From NCBI RefSeq assembly GCF_001294575.1, contig NZ_CP012676.1:1736001-1800000 (forward strand): a stretch of 64,000 nt of DNA, read 5' to 3'. The stretch is from Pseudomonas versuta. GTDB lineage: Bacteria > Pseudomonadota > Gammaproteobacteria > Pseudomonadales > Pseudomonadaceae. Positions 1-8,344 of this stretch are shown here, piece by piece. The position numbers and the translations under genes are program-made. The notes beneath the pieces were generated by a model. It was not told the DNA's origin. It made no database searches and was given only the letters and a program-made list of their open reading frames with translations. Position 1 is the first letter of the stretch, and each line of letters opens with the position of its first letter.

Positions 1-1550
1 AAGACAGCCAGACCCCTGAAGGCTGGCAGCGCCGCCACGTACTCAAGGCGGCAGCCCTGGCTGCCGGCGCCGGGTTGCTCGGGCGCTATGCCAGCGCTGC
101 GGGCTCAAGTGCCGTATCGCCCAGCGAATACCTGGCGCTGGACGCCACCGACATGGCCCGAGCCGTGCAAAAGGGCGAGCTGACCCCCGAGCATCTGCTG
201 GCTGCGGCCATGGCCCGTTGTGATGCGGTCAACCCCAAGGTCAATGCGGTCAACATGCGTCATGACGAATACGCCCAGGCGCTGCTCAAGACGCGACGCG
301 CAGCAGGGGCATCCACCACGGGTGCGCTGGCCGGTGTGCCCATCCTGCTCAAGGACCTCAACACCTACCTTGAAGGTACCCGCACCACCAATGGTTGCCG
401 CTTGTTCAAGGATGCACCGCCGGCGCCACAAACCAGCACTCTGATAGCCCGCTACCAAGCGGCTGGCGCCGTGCCGTTCGGCAAAACCGCGTGCCCTGAG
501 TTCGGCCTGACCACCACCACCGAATCCCTGCTCTGGGGGCAAACCCGCAATCCGTGGAACCTGGCCAGAAGCGCCGGCGGCTCTTCCGGTGGTGCGGCTT
601 CAGCGGTCGCCGCAGGCATTGTGCCGGTGGCCCATGCCACCGACGGCGGCGGCTCGATTCGTATCCCGGCCTCCTATTGCGGCGTGGTCGGCCTCAAACC
701 CACCCGTTACCGCACCCCCAGCGGCCCGGGCAAATATGAGGGCTGGTTCGGTGCCAGTGTTGGCAACGTGGTGTCGCGCAACATCCGCGACATGGCGTTG
801 TTTCTGGATGTCGGCCAGGGTCATGAGCAAGGCAGTCCGTACTGGGCAAAACCGCTGGTACGCCCTTATATCGAAGAGCTGGGCACCGCTGCGGGGCGCC
901 TGCGTATTGGCCTGGTGCGAGACTCGCTGACCAGTTCGCCGCTGGACCCGGCCGTTGCAAAAGTGCTGGACGACACGGCCAGACGTCTGAGCGCGATGGG
1001 GCACAACGTTGAAGAACTGCGTTTGAACATCGACCCTCGGCAGTTGTTCGGCGCCCATGGTTCAGTGATTGGCGATGCCTTGCTGACCCTGGTCCACGAC
1101 CGTGAACAGGCGCTGGGCCGAGCTGCCACTGCCGATGACTTCGAGCGCATCACCCAAGTGGTTCTGGACAATGGCAAGAAAGTCACGGGTGAAGGCCTGT
1201 ACCGCGCGCGCCAGTCGTTTGAAAGCATTGGCGGTTACATGGAACAGCAGTTCGACACCTTTGACGTCATCCTGTCGCCGGTCACTGCCAACGTCACACC
1301 GCAGCTGGGGTTACTGAGCCTGAACCAGCCATGGGACAGCTACGCCCACAACGCCATGGGCAGCGCAGCCTTTACCGTACTGGCCAACGTCAGCGGGCAA
1401 CCGGCGATCTCGTTGCCGGTGGGAATGAGCGAAAACGGCTTACCGATCGGCATGATGTTTACCGGGCCATTGGGCGGGGAAGACGTACTGCTGCGCCTGA
1501 GTGCGCAAATCGAGCAAGACCGGCCGTGGGCGAAATTACCGACCGTTTGA
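1..1550 (+). CDS. Exported amidase-signature hydrolase (5' partial)
   Basis: The reading frame is open to the window edge (first full codon at base 3), so the true start lies upstream. The visible N-terminus carries a twin-arginine signal: QRRHVLK followed by an Ala/Leu/Gly-rich stretch ending in GRYASA, so the enzyme is probably folded in the cytoplasm and exported by Tat. The rest is an amidase-signature hydrolase: the LLKDLN lysine, the Gly/Ser-rich RSAGGSSGGAAS core and DGGGSIRIPAS supply the Lys-cisSer-Ser triad. The family hydrolyses C-N amide bonds. Its position beside a steroid cluster suggests it could deconjugate glycine or taurine bile amides, as amidase-signature bile-salt amidases are reported to do in sphingomonads. 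The substrate is inference; family and export are well supported. Confidence 0.85.
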   Translation, partial: DSQTPEGWQRRHVLKAAALAAGAGLLGRYASAAGSSAVSPSEYLALDATDMARAVQKGELTPEHLLAAAMARCDAVNPKVNAVNMRHDEYAQALLKTRRAAGASTTGALAGVPILLKDLNTYLEGTRTTNGCRLFKDAPPAPQTSTLIARYQAAGAVPFGKTACPEFGLTTTTESLLWGQTRNPWNLARSAGGSSGGAASAVAAGIVPVAHATDGGGSIRIPASYCGVVGLKPTRYRTPSGPGKYEGWFGASVGNVVSRNIRDMALFLDVGQGHEQGSPYWAKPLVRPYIEELGTAAGRLRIGLVRDSLTSSPLDPAVAKVLDDTARRLSAMGHNVEELRLNIDPRQLFGAHGSVIGDALLTLVHDREQALGRAATADDFERITQVVLDNGKKVTGEGLYRARQSFESIGGYMEQQFDTFDVILSPVTANVTPQLGLLSLNQPWDSYAHNAMGSAAFTVLANVSGQPAISLPVGMSENGLPIGMMFTGPLGGEDVLLRLSAQIEQDRPWAKLPTV

Positions 1551-1573
1551 TAACCCATCGCGACGCTTGTCGT

Positions 1574-1693
1574 CGCTGACGAGCAGCGCGAGGCTGCGAT
1601 CGGCGACGCAATCGTCGTAAATCCAGACACACCCGGTCCAAAGGATTCACGATCGCTGCGCAATCGATCGCAACCTCGCGCTGCTCGTCAGCG
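1574..1693. repeat. Long inverted repeat (29-nt arms)
   Basis: Bases 1574-1602 and 1665-1693 are reverse complements with a single mismatch, separated by 62 nt. The element lies between the amidase and the hsaA operon. It resembles the intergenic palindromic repeats of Pseudomonas and could form a large hairpin that ends amidase transcription or insulates the next operon. Confidence 0.7.
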
Positions 1694-1724
1694 AATACGG
1701 GTTTCGTTGGTACAGGCTTTTGCC

Positions 1725-1742
1725 TAGTCCGCTTTGACGATG
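1725..1742 (+). promoter_or_regulatory. Candidate steroid-regulon operator, site 1
   Basis: The sequence is TAGTCCGCTTTGACGATG, matching TNGTC-N6-GACGATG, 82 nt upstream of the hsaA start. A -10-like CATACA lies 30 nt downstream at 1773-1778 and no good -35 is present, as expected for an activator-dependent promoter. Five other copies occur in the window, all in front of steroid genes. Confidence 0.55.
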
Positions 1743-1823
1743 ATCAGTAGCGCGCCAGGCCGGATTATTCGTCATACAGCGCCCGCGCATTCGCGCAGCG
1801 AGAGACTGACGGAGAACAGACGG

Positions 1824-3011
1824 ATGGATCAGATACGAGAGAAAAGTCCGATAGAGCTTGAGCTGCTGGAACGCGCGCGCAATCTGATACCTGCGCTTAA
1901 AAGCCGTTCAGCCCAGGCGGACAAGGATTGCAAACTGCCCGATGAAACCGTTCGCGACATGCAGGAGGCAGGTTTGTTTCGCGCCTTGCAGCCGAAGATG
2001 TGGGGCGGCCACGAAGTCGATCTGCGAACCTTTTTTGAAATCCAGATGCTGCTGGCCGAGGGCTGTATGTCCACTGCCTGGGTGTTTGGTGTGGTCGGCG
2101 TTCACCCGTGGCAACTGGCACGCTATCCGGTAGAAGCACAACGTGACGTCTGGGGCGAAGACAGCTCCACGCTGGTGGCTTCTACCTATATGCCAGTGGC
2201 CAAAGTCACCCCGGTCAAGGGCGGCTACCAGGTCAGTGGGCGCTGGGGGTTTTCCAGCGGCAGCCAGCATGCGCAATGGTGCCTGCTCGGCGGTATCGTG
2301 CCGCAAGACGAAACCGGCCCGACCGAACACGGCACCTTCCTGATCCCGGCCAGTGACTATCGCATCGAGCAGAACTGGGACGTGCTGGGTCTGCGCGGCA
2401 GCGGCAGCCACGACATCATCGTCGAGGACGTTTTTGTCCCGGCACATCGGGTACAACGCACCAATAATTACAGCCTCGAAGCCACACCGGGACGGCTGGT
2501 CAACACCAACCCGATGTACTCGATTCCATTCGCCCAGGTGTTCGCTCGCGCCGTATCGACGTCGGCCATTGGTGCGCTGCAAGGGGCAATCAACGAGTTC
2601 CGCAGCAACGCCGCCGCGCACATTGGCAAACATGGTGCCAAAACCGCCGAAGACCCGGCAGCACAGGCCGCCGTCGCCGAGGCCACCATCACCGTCGATT
2701 CACTCAAGCTGGTGTTGATGCGCAATTACGCAAACCTCATGGCGCTGGCCACTGCCGGCGAGTATCCGGATGTTGAAACCCGCTTGCTGTATCGCTACCA
2801 GTCTTCCCATGTCACCAATGTCTGCGCCGACCGGGTCAGCGACCTGCTGCGCTGCATGGCGGCTTCGGGTTTGTACAGCACCAACCCGGTGGCCCGATAT
2901 TTCCGCGACCTGCACCAGGCGCGCGGGCATATCGCCAACAACGAAGCGGCCTATCGACGCAGCTATGGCGTAGTGCAATTGGGTTTACCCAACTCGGACC
3001 CTTTTGTTTGA
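1824..3011 (+). CDS. hsaA: HsaA-type 3-HSA 4-monooxygenase, oxygenase component
   Basis: 395 residues with the acyl-CoA-dehydrogenase fold used by two-component flavin monooxygenases (HsaA, TesA2, HpaB-like). Family members hydroxylate the phenolic A ring of 3-HSA at C4 using reduced flavin from a partner reductase (HsaB). Visible features are the N-terminal helical part with LFRALQPKMWGG, a central beta domain (GRWGFSSGSQHAQW, GLRGSGSHDI) and a C-terminal helical domain. An ATG at 1734 also opens the frame, but it overlaps the putative operator and has no ribosome site. ATG 1824 follows GGAG at 9 nt and gives the usual family length, so it is preferred. It is first in an operon with kstD, kshB and fadD3. 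No HsaB-like reductase is present in the window. Confidence 0.85.
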   Translation: MDQIREKSPIELELLERARNLIPALKSRSAQADKDCKLPDETVRDMQEAGLFRALQPKMWGGHEVDLRTFFEIQMLLAEGCMSTAWVFGVVGVHPWQLARYPVEAQRDVWGEDSSTLVASTYMPVAKVTPVKGGYQVSGRWGFSSGSQHAQWCLLGGIVPQDETGPTEHGTFLIPASDYRIEQNWDVLGLRGSGSHDIIVEDVFVPAHRVQRTNNYSLEATPGRLVNTNPMYSIPFAQVFARAVSTSAIGALQGAINEFRSNAAAHIGKHGAKTAEDPAAQAAVAEATITVDSLKLVLMRNYANLMALATAGEYPDVETRLLYRYQSSHVTNVCADRVSDLLRCMAASGLYSTNPVARYFRDLHQARGHIANNEAAYRRSYGVVQLGLPNSDPFV

Positions 3012-3053
3012 TCGAGTAATGAGTTTCTGACCTCAGCGGATGGCATAACAATA

Positions 3054-4799
3054 ATGACGGCTCAAGTTCAGTCTCAGTCCAGCTATGACGTAATCGTGGT
3101 CGGCTCCGGTGCGGGGGCGATGACCTCGGCCCTGTTTGCCGCCGACCAGGGCCTTTCAGTGCTGATTGTCGAGAAAAGCGACAAGTACGGCGGCACTTCG
3201 GCGATTTCCGGTGGTGGTATCTGGATCCCGAATAACCATTACTTCGCCGCGATCGGCGGGCGGGACAGCGCTGAGCTGTCAATGCAGTACCTGAAGGCCG
3301 CCACCGGTGAACACGGTGATCCGGTGCGCCTGCAGGCGTATCTGGACAACGCAGCACCCATGATCAAAAAACTCACCTCCAACAGTCGGGTGCGCTATGC
3401 CGTGGCCGACAAATACCCGGATTATTACCCGCAATTGCCCGGCGCCCTGCCGGGCGGGCGGACCCTGGACCCCGAGCTGTTCGACACCAGCTTGCTTGAG
3501 GAAGAACTGCCCAATCTGCGCAAACCTTCACCCTCGACCCTGCTGATGGGGCGTATTGCGTGGACTGCCCGTGACGCGCACAAGGCCATGGCCCGCAGCT
3601 TCGGCTGGCAATGGCTGATTTTCAGATTGATGGCCCGTTACAAGCTGGACTTCAAATGGCGACGCAAGAGCAAATATGACCGTCGGGCGGCCCTGGGCAG
3701 TTCGCTGGTGGCGTCCCTGCGCCGTTCGCTGATGGATCGCAATGTGCCGCTGTGGCTCAACACCGACTTCCAGGACGTGCTGCTGGACGGTGATCGCGTT
3801 TGCGGGATCAAGGTTGCAACGGGCGGCAGAATTCTTGAACTCAAGGCCCGGCGCGGGGTGATCTTTGGCTCGGGCGGTTTCGAGCAGAACCAGACCCTGC
3901 GTGAAAAATTCCTGCCGCAACCGACCAAAGCCAGCTGGAGTGCTACGCCACCGGGCAACAACACCGGGGCCGCACTGGAAGCGGGGCTCAATATTGGCGC
4001 GGCTACGGCGTTGATGGACTGGGCGTGGTGGGCGCCGACCATTGCCGTGCCCGGCGAAGAAAAACCGCGCGGGGTGTTTGCCGAGCGTGCGTTTCCGGGG
4101 GCCATTGTGGTCAACAGCCTGGGCCATCGATACGTTAACGAGGCAGCGCCGTATCTCGAATTCGTTGACGCCATGTACAAGGACAACCGCAAAACCGACG
4201 GTCGCACGGTGCCGTCATGGGTGATCTTTGATGGCCATTTCCGCTTTCATTACGCCATGGGCCCTTTGATGCCGGCCCAGGTGATGCCCGATAGCCGCTT
4301 GCGCAAGGAATGGCTCAACACTGTGTACTGGAAGGCTGACAGCCTTGATCAGTTGGCCATGCAAATCGGCGTGGATGGCGCCGGGTTAAGCAACACCGTA
4401 AGCAAGGTCAATCAATACGCGAAAACCGGGGTCGATCTCGATTTCGGGCGCGGTGGCAATGTGTTCGACCGCTATTACGGCGACTCCAATATCACACCCA
4501 ACCCGTGTCTGGCGCCGATGCGCAAAGGGCCTTACTACGCCATGCGCCTGGACGCCGGAGACATCGGCACCAAGGGCGGGCTGCTGACCAACAGGCACGC
4601 GCAAGTGGTGCGGGAAGACGGGCGGCCGATCAGTGGCCTGTATGCCATTGGCAACTGCTCCGCCTCCGTCATGGGCACCAGCTATCCCGGGGCCGGGGGC
4701 ACTCTGGGCCCGGCCATGACCTTTGGCTATATCGCCGCCAACCATATCGCCAGCAGCGTGCCGGTGGCAGCCAGCACTGCGCCAGAGGCGGTGTCATGA
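3054..4799 (+). CDS. kstD: 3-ketosteroid delta-1-dehydrogenase
   Basis: A 581-residue flavoprotein that introduces the C1-C2 double bond into 3-ketosteroids, the step that with 9-hydroxylation opens ring B. The N-terminus has the FAD Rossmann motif VVGSGAGAMTSALFAADQG (residues ~15-35) followed by EKSDKYGGTSAISGGG. The C-terminal part has the family-typical GPYYAMRLDAGDIGTKGGL with a catalytic-type Tyr and backbone Gly, and NSLGHRYVNEAAPY carries another active-site Tyr. It corresponds to KstD/TesH. Its stop overlaps the next ATG (ATGA at 4796-4799), so translation is probably coupled with the second flavoprotein, as with TesH/TesI in Comamonas. Confidence 0.9.
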   Translation: MTAQVQSQSSYDVIVVGSGAGAMTSALFAADQGLSVLIVEKSDKYGGTSAISGGGIWIPNNHYFAAIGGRDSAELSMQYLKAATGEHGDPVRLQAYLDNAAPMIKKLTSNSRVRYAVADKYPDYYPQLPGALPGGRTLDPELFDTSLLEEELPNLRKPSPSTLLMGRIAWTARDAHKAMARSFGWQWLIFRLMARYKLDFKWRRKSKYDRRAALGSSLVASLRRSLMDRNVPLWLNTDFQDVLLDGDRVCGIKVATGGRILELKARRGVIFGSGGFEQNQTLREKFLPQPTKASWSATPPGNNTGAALEAGLNIGAATALMDWAWWAPTIAVPGEEKPRGVFAERAFPGAIVVNSLGHRYVNEAAPYLEFVDAMYKDNRKTDGRTVPSWVIFDGHFRFHYAMGPLMPAQVMPDSRLRKEWLNTVYWKADSLDQLAMQIGVDGAGLSNTVSKVNQYAKTGVDLDFGRGGNVFDRYYGDSNITPNPCLAPMRKGPYYAMRLDAGDIGTKGGLLTNRHAQVVREDGRPISGLYAIGNCSASVMGTSYPGAGGTLGPAMTFGYIAANHIASSVPVAASTAPEAVS

Positions 4800-6550
4800 A
4801 CCGGCCCCGGACCGCCAGCATCACTGAAATCCTGCCCCCGCTGCACCTGGACCGTCTGGCGGATCGGGACTGGGACCAAAGCTGCGACGTACTGGTGATC
4901 GGTTGGGGGGCTGCCGGCGCCTGCGCCGCACTGGAGGCCCGTAGCCAGGGGGCCGAGGTGATTGTCGCCGACCGTTTTACCGGCGGCGGCGCCAGCGCCA
5001 AGAGTGGCGGCGTCGTGTATGCGGGCGGCGGTACCCGACAGCAGCAGGACGCAGGTTTCAGCGACACCCCGCAAGCGATGTTTGACTACCTCAAGCACGA
5101 AACCCGTGGCGTGATCAGCGACGACACCTTGCGCAAATTCTGCGATGACAGTGCCGACAACCTGCGCTGGCTCGAAGGCCACGGCGCACGCTATGCCCAC
5201 AGCATGCCTGCGGGCGGCAAAACCTCGTATCCCGCCGATGGCTATTTTCTGTATTACTCCGGCAACGAACTGGTGCCGTCCCATGGTGGCGAGCAACCGC
5301 CGGCACCACGCGGTCATCGCACGGTGGGCAAGGGGCAATGCGGTGCTGTGCTGTATGGCCATTTGAAAGACGCCTGCCTGCGCGCCGCAGTGCAGCCCTT
5401 GCTGCAAACGGCGGCGCGGCGCTTGGTGGTCGATGACACCGGGCGCGTGGTCGGTGCCCAGCTTTGGCGTTTGCCGCCGGGCTCCCGTGAAGCCCGTGAG
5501 CATGCGCGTCTGGCGGCCCGCGCCGAGCGCTGGCAAAACTTCGCTCCCGGTTATTGCGATCGCCTGCGACAAAAAATCAGCCAGCTGGAGCGAGATCATG
5601 GGCAACCGATACTGGTCCGGGCGCGGCGCGGGGTCATCCTTAGCACCGGTGGCTTTATCTTCAATCGCGACCTGATCCGCGAACATGCACCCAAATTTCG
5701 CCGTAATTTCAAGGTGGGCGCTACCGGTTGCGATGGCAGTGGCTTGCGCCTGGGGCAATCGGTCGGGGCGCAAAGCGAACGCTTGAGCCGTGTGTCGGCC
5801 TGGCGCTTTATCAACCCGCCTTTTTGCTGGCCCAAGGGGATCGTGGTTAATGCCCAGGGGCAGCGCTTTTGTAACGAAGAAGTGTATGGCGCCACCCTGG
5901 GCCAGCCATTGTGTGAAGAGCAGGGCGGTCAGGCGTGGCTGGTGCTGGATGCGCGCTTGCGCAAGCAGGCCATCCGTCAGGCCTTGTTCGGGGGGTATTG
6001 GTGGTTCCAGAGTTTGCCTGCACTGGCCCTGATGCTGCTGAAGGTGCGCAAGGGCGAGAACCCTGATCGGCTGGCCCAGGTATGCGGTATGCAGTCCGGG
6101 GAGCTGAGCGGCTCGTTGCAGGCGTATAACGCAGCTGCCCGGGGCGAAATCGCGGATGCCTTCGGCAAGTCTGAGAGCAGTCGCCAGGTGCTGGATAAAG
6201 GACCGTTCTATGCCTGCAATATCAGTGTCGACAACCCGGTATTTCCGCTGGGGGCGTTGACGTTGGGCGGGCTGACAGTCGATGAAAACAATGGCGCGGT
6301 GCTGGACGACAACGGCCGCCGGATTGCCGGGCTGTACAGTGCCGGGCGCACCGCCATAGGCGTGGCATCACACCTGTATATCAGTGGTTTGTCCCTGGCC
6401 GACTGCGTGTTTTCGGGACGCCGGGCAGGGCGGGCCTGCACCGGTATTGACCGCAATGCAGACCACTTTATTGCTGATCCGCTCGTGAGCCATCAAGCGT
6501 CGGCCGGCGCGCCTATAGAACAAGGATCGCCCCATGAGCGCACGTGTTAA
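4796..6550 (+). CDS. Second steroid flavoprotein dehydrogenase (TesI-like)
   Basis: 584 residues from ATG 4796, which overlaps the kstD stop. The open frame extends further upstream, but that part lies inside kstD. The FAD motif is DVLVIGWGAAGACAALEARS near residue 28, followed by GGGASAKSGGVVYAGGGT; the C-terminus has SAGRTAIGVASHLYISGLSLADC, the second FAD contact. It belongs to the fumarate-reductase/KstD flavoprotein superfamily but differs clearly from the preceding KstD. By adjacency and family it is probably a 3-ketosteroid delta-4 dehydrogenase like TesI, which desaturates saturated A/B junctions such as those of bile acids. It ends 17 nt inside the next gene. The exact reaction is inferred. 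Confidence 0.75.
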   Translation: MNRPRTASITEILPPLHLDRLADRDWDQSCDVLVIGWGAAGACAALEARSQGAEVIVADRFTGGGASAKSGGVVYAGGGTRQQQDAGFSDTPQAMFDYLKHETRGVISDDTLRKFCDDSADNLRWLEGHGARYAHSMPAGGKTSYPADGYFLYYSGNELVPSHGGEQPPAPRGHRTVGKGQCGAVLYGHLKDACLRAAVQPLLQTAARRLVVDDTGRVVGAQLWRLPPGSREAREHARLAARAERWQNFAPGYCDRLRQKISQLERDHGQPILVRARRGVILSTGGFIFNRDLIREHAPKFRRNFKVGATGCDGSGLRLGQSVGAQSERLSRVSAWRFINPPFCWPKGIVVNAQGQRFCNEEVYGATLGQPLCEEQGGQAWLVLDARLRKQAIRQALFGGYWWFQSLPALALMLLKVRKGENPDRLAQVCGMQSGELSGSLQAYNAAARGEIADAFGKSESSRQVLDKGPFYACNISVDNPVFPLGALTLGGLTVDENNGAVLDDNGRRIAGLYSAGRTAIGVASHLYISGLSLADCVFSGRRAGRACTGIDRNADHFIADPLVSHQASAGAPIEQGSPHERTC

Positions 6551-7292
6551 AGGCAAGGTCGCGCTGATCACAGGCGGCGCCAGTGGCGTGGGCAGGGCCA
6601 GTGCCCTGTTGTTGGCCCGAGAGGGCGCGCGCGTGGTGATCAGCGACATAGATGTGGCCTCGGGCCGTGCCCTGGCTGAAGAAATCGGCCCGCAGGGGCT
6701 TTTTATTGAACAGGATGCCGCCAGTGAAGCGGACTGGGCCCGGGTAATACAGACGATTGGCGAGCACTATGGCCAGCTGGATATCCTGTTCAACAATGCC
6801 GGGATCTTGCTCAAGGGCGATATTGAAAACACCTCCCTGAGCGATTGGCAGCGGGTGCAGCGGATCAACTCCGACAGCGTTTTTCTGGGTTGTCGCGCTG
6901 CCATTGGCCTGATGAAACAGGGCGGCGGCTCGATCATCAACATGTCTTCCATCGCCGGTGTGGCCGGGCGTGATGACTACGCAGCCTATAGTGCCTCCAA
7001 AGGCGCCGTCGCTGCGCTCTCGCGTACCGTGGCGGTGATGTGCAGGCGGCGTAAATATCGCATCCGCTGCAATTCCCTGCACCCGGACGGCATTCTCACA
7101 CCCATGACCACGGCTACTCTGCCGCCAGGCTTGGACCCCTGGAGCCTGACCATTGATGCAGACCCCATGGGGCGCATGTGCCTGCCTGAAGATGTCGCCG
7201 CCAGTGTGCTGTTTCTTGCCAGCGACGAGTCGCGCGCCATCAACGGCATCGAACTGCGAATCGACAGCGGCCAGTTTGTAATGAGTATTTGA
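6534..7292 (+). CDS. 3beta/17beta-hydroxysteroid dehydrogenase-like SDR
   Basis: A 252-residue classical SDR. The NAD site is TGGASGVGRAS, followed by NNAG and the catalytic Ser with YSASK (Tyr/Lys). Several stretches recall the Comamonas testosteroni 3beta/17beta-HSD: GGASGVG, NNAGILLKGD, SVFLGCRAAI, and CNSLHPDGILTPM in place of the usual NxxxPG. It probably oxidises a ring hydroxyl to the ketone needed by KstD, using NAD+. The ATG is preceded by AAGGATCGCCCC and overlaps the upstream gene by 17 nt, consistent with co-translation. The exact hydroxyl (C3 or C17) is not decidable from sequence alone. Confidence 0.8.
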   Translation: MSARVKGKVALITGGASGVGRASALLLAREGARVVISDIDVASGRALAEEIGPQGLFIEQDAASEADWARVIQTIGEHYGQLDILFNNAGILLKGDIENTSLSDWQRVQRINSDSVFLGCRAAIGLMKQGGGSIINMSSIAGVAGRDDYAAYSASKGAVAALSRTVAVMCRRRKYRIRCNSLHPDGILTPMTTATLPPGLDPWSLTIDADPMGRMCLPEDVAASVLFLASDESRAINGIELRIDSGQFVMSI

Positions 7293-7293
7293 A

Positions 7294-8325
7294 ATGAATT
7301 CACCTGCCTATTTCTCCTTGCGCGTCGCGCAAATCGTTACTGAAACCCCGGACTCCAAATCGCTGGTGTTTGAGGTACCCCAGGCCCTGAATGAGCAGTT
7401 TTCTTATAAAAGCGGCCAGTTCCTGACCCTGCGGGTGCCCTTTGAAGGCGGCTGGTTGCCACGTTGCTATTCGTTGTCGAGCACACCGCTGGTGGATGAG
7501 CCACTGCGGGTCACGATCAAGCAAGTACGCGACGGCAGGGCTTCGAACTGGTTGTGTCAGCAGTTGCGCGAGGGCGATCAACTGCAAGTACTGGCCCCGG
7601 CCGGGGTCTTTGTGCCGCGCCATTTTGACGATGACTTCGTGTTGTTCGGCGGCGGCAGCGGGGTAACCCCGGTGTTGTCGATTTTGCGTTCGGCGTTGAT
7701 CGCAGGCAGCGGCCGGGTGCTATTGATTTATGCCAACCGTGACGAGGCCTCGGTGATCTTTGCCGGCGAGCTCAAAGCGCTGGCCAGCGCCTACCCGCAA
7801 CGCCTGCAAGTGATTCACTGGCTCGATTCGGTCCAGGGGATTCCTTCGGTGGCACAACTGGCGCACATGGCCAGGCCGTTTGTGCATGCCCAGGCCTTTA
7901 TCTGCGGTCCGGGCCCGTTCATGGACGCGGCGGTCAGCGCCTTGCATGAAGTGGGCATGGACCATGGGCGCATCCACGTCGAACGTTTTGTCTCCCTGCC
8001 TGAAGAGGGCAGCGTGGAGGCGCTGGCGCCGGTCAATACCGATGTCATCGCCAGCCAGCTCTCGGTACGTCTTGATGGCGAGGAGTTCGAAGTGCCGTGT
8101 GCCGAAGGCGAAACGGTGCTCAATGCCATGCTGCGCGCCGGGCTGAAACCGCCCAGCTCGTGCCTGGTGGGATCTTGCGCCACCTGCATGTGCACCGTGG
8201 AGCGGGGCAGTGTCGAGATGCTGCGCAACGATGCCCTCGACCAGCAGGAACTCAATGACGGCTGGGTACTGGCATGCCAGTCCGTGCCCAACAGCGAACA
8301 CCTGCGGGTGTGCTTCCCCGAATAA
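7294..8325 (+). CDS. kshB: KshB-type ferredoxin reductase of 3-ketosteroid 9alpha-hydroxylase
   Basis: 343 residues with the domain order FAD, NAD, [2Fe-2S]. RCYSLSS (~residues 52-58) is the FAD motif, GGGSGVTPVLSILRS and CGPGPFMDA form the NAD site, and the C-terminal plant-type ferredoxin has C-x4-C-x2-C in SSCLVGSCATCMC plus the distal Cys in LACQSVP. This electron-transfer unit passes NADH electrons to a Rieske oxygenase. In a steroid operon beside KstD it is best called KshB. The matching oxygenase KshA is not in the window, so it must be encoded elsewhere. It begins 1 nt after the SDR stop. Confidence 0.85.
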   Translation: MNSPAYFSLRVAQIVTETPDSKSLVFEVPQALNEQFSYKSGQFLTLRVPFEGGWLPRCYSLSSTPLVDEPLRVTIKQVRDGRASNWLCQQLREGDQLQVLAPAGVFVPRHFDDDFVLFGGGSGVTPVLSILRSALIAGSGRVLLIYANRDEASVIFAGELKALASAYPQRLQVIHWLDSVQGIPSVAQLAHMARPFVHAQAFICGPGPFMDAAVSALHEVGMDHGRIHVERFVSLPEEGSVEALAPVNTDVIASQLSVRLDGEEFEVPCAEGETVLNAMLRAGLKPPSSCLVGSCATCMCTVERGSVEMLRNDALDQQELNDGWVLACQSVPNSEHLRVCFPE

Positions 8326-8344
8326 TCAGCCGGACGAGTGATCG

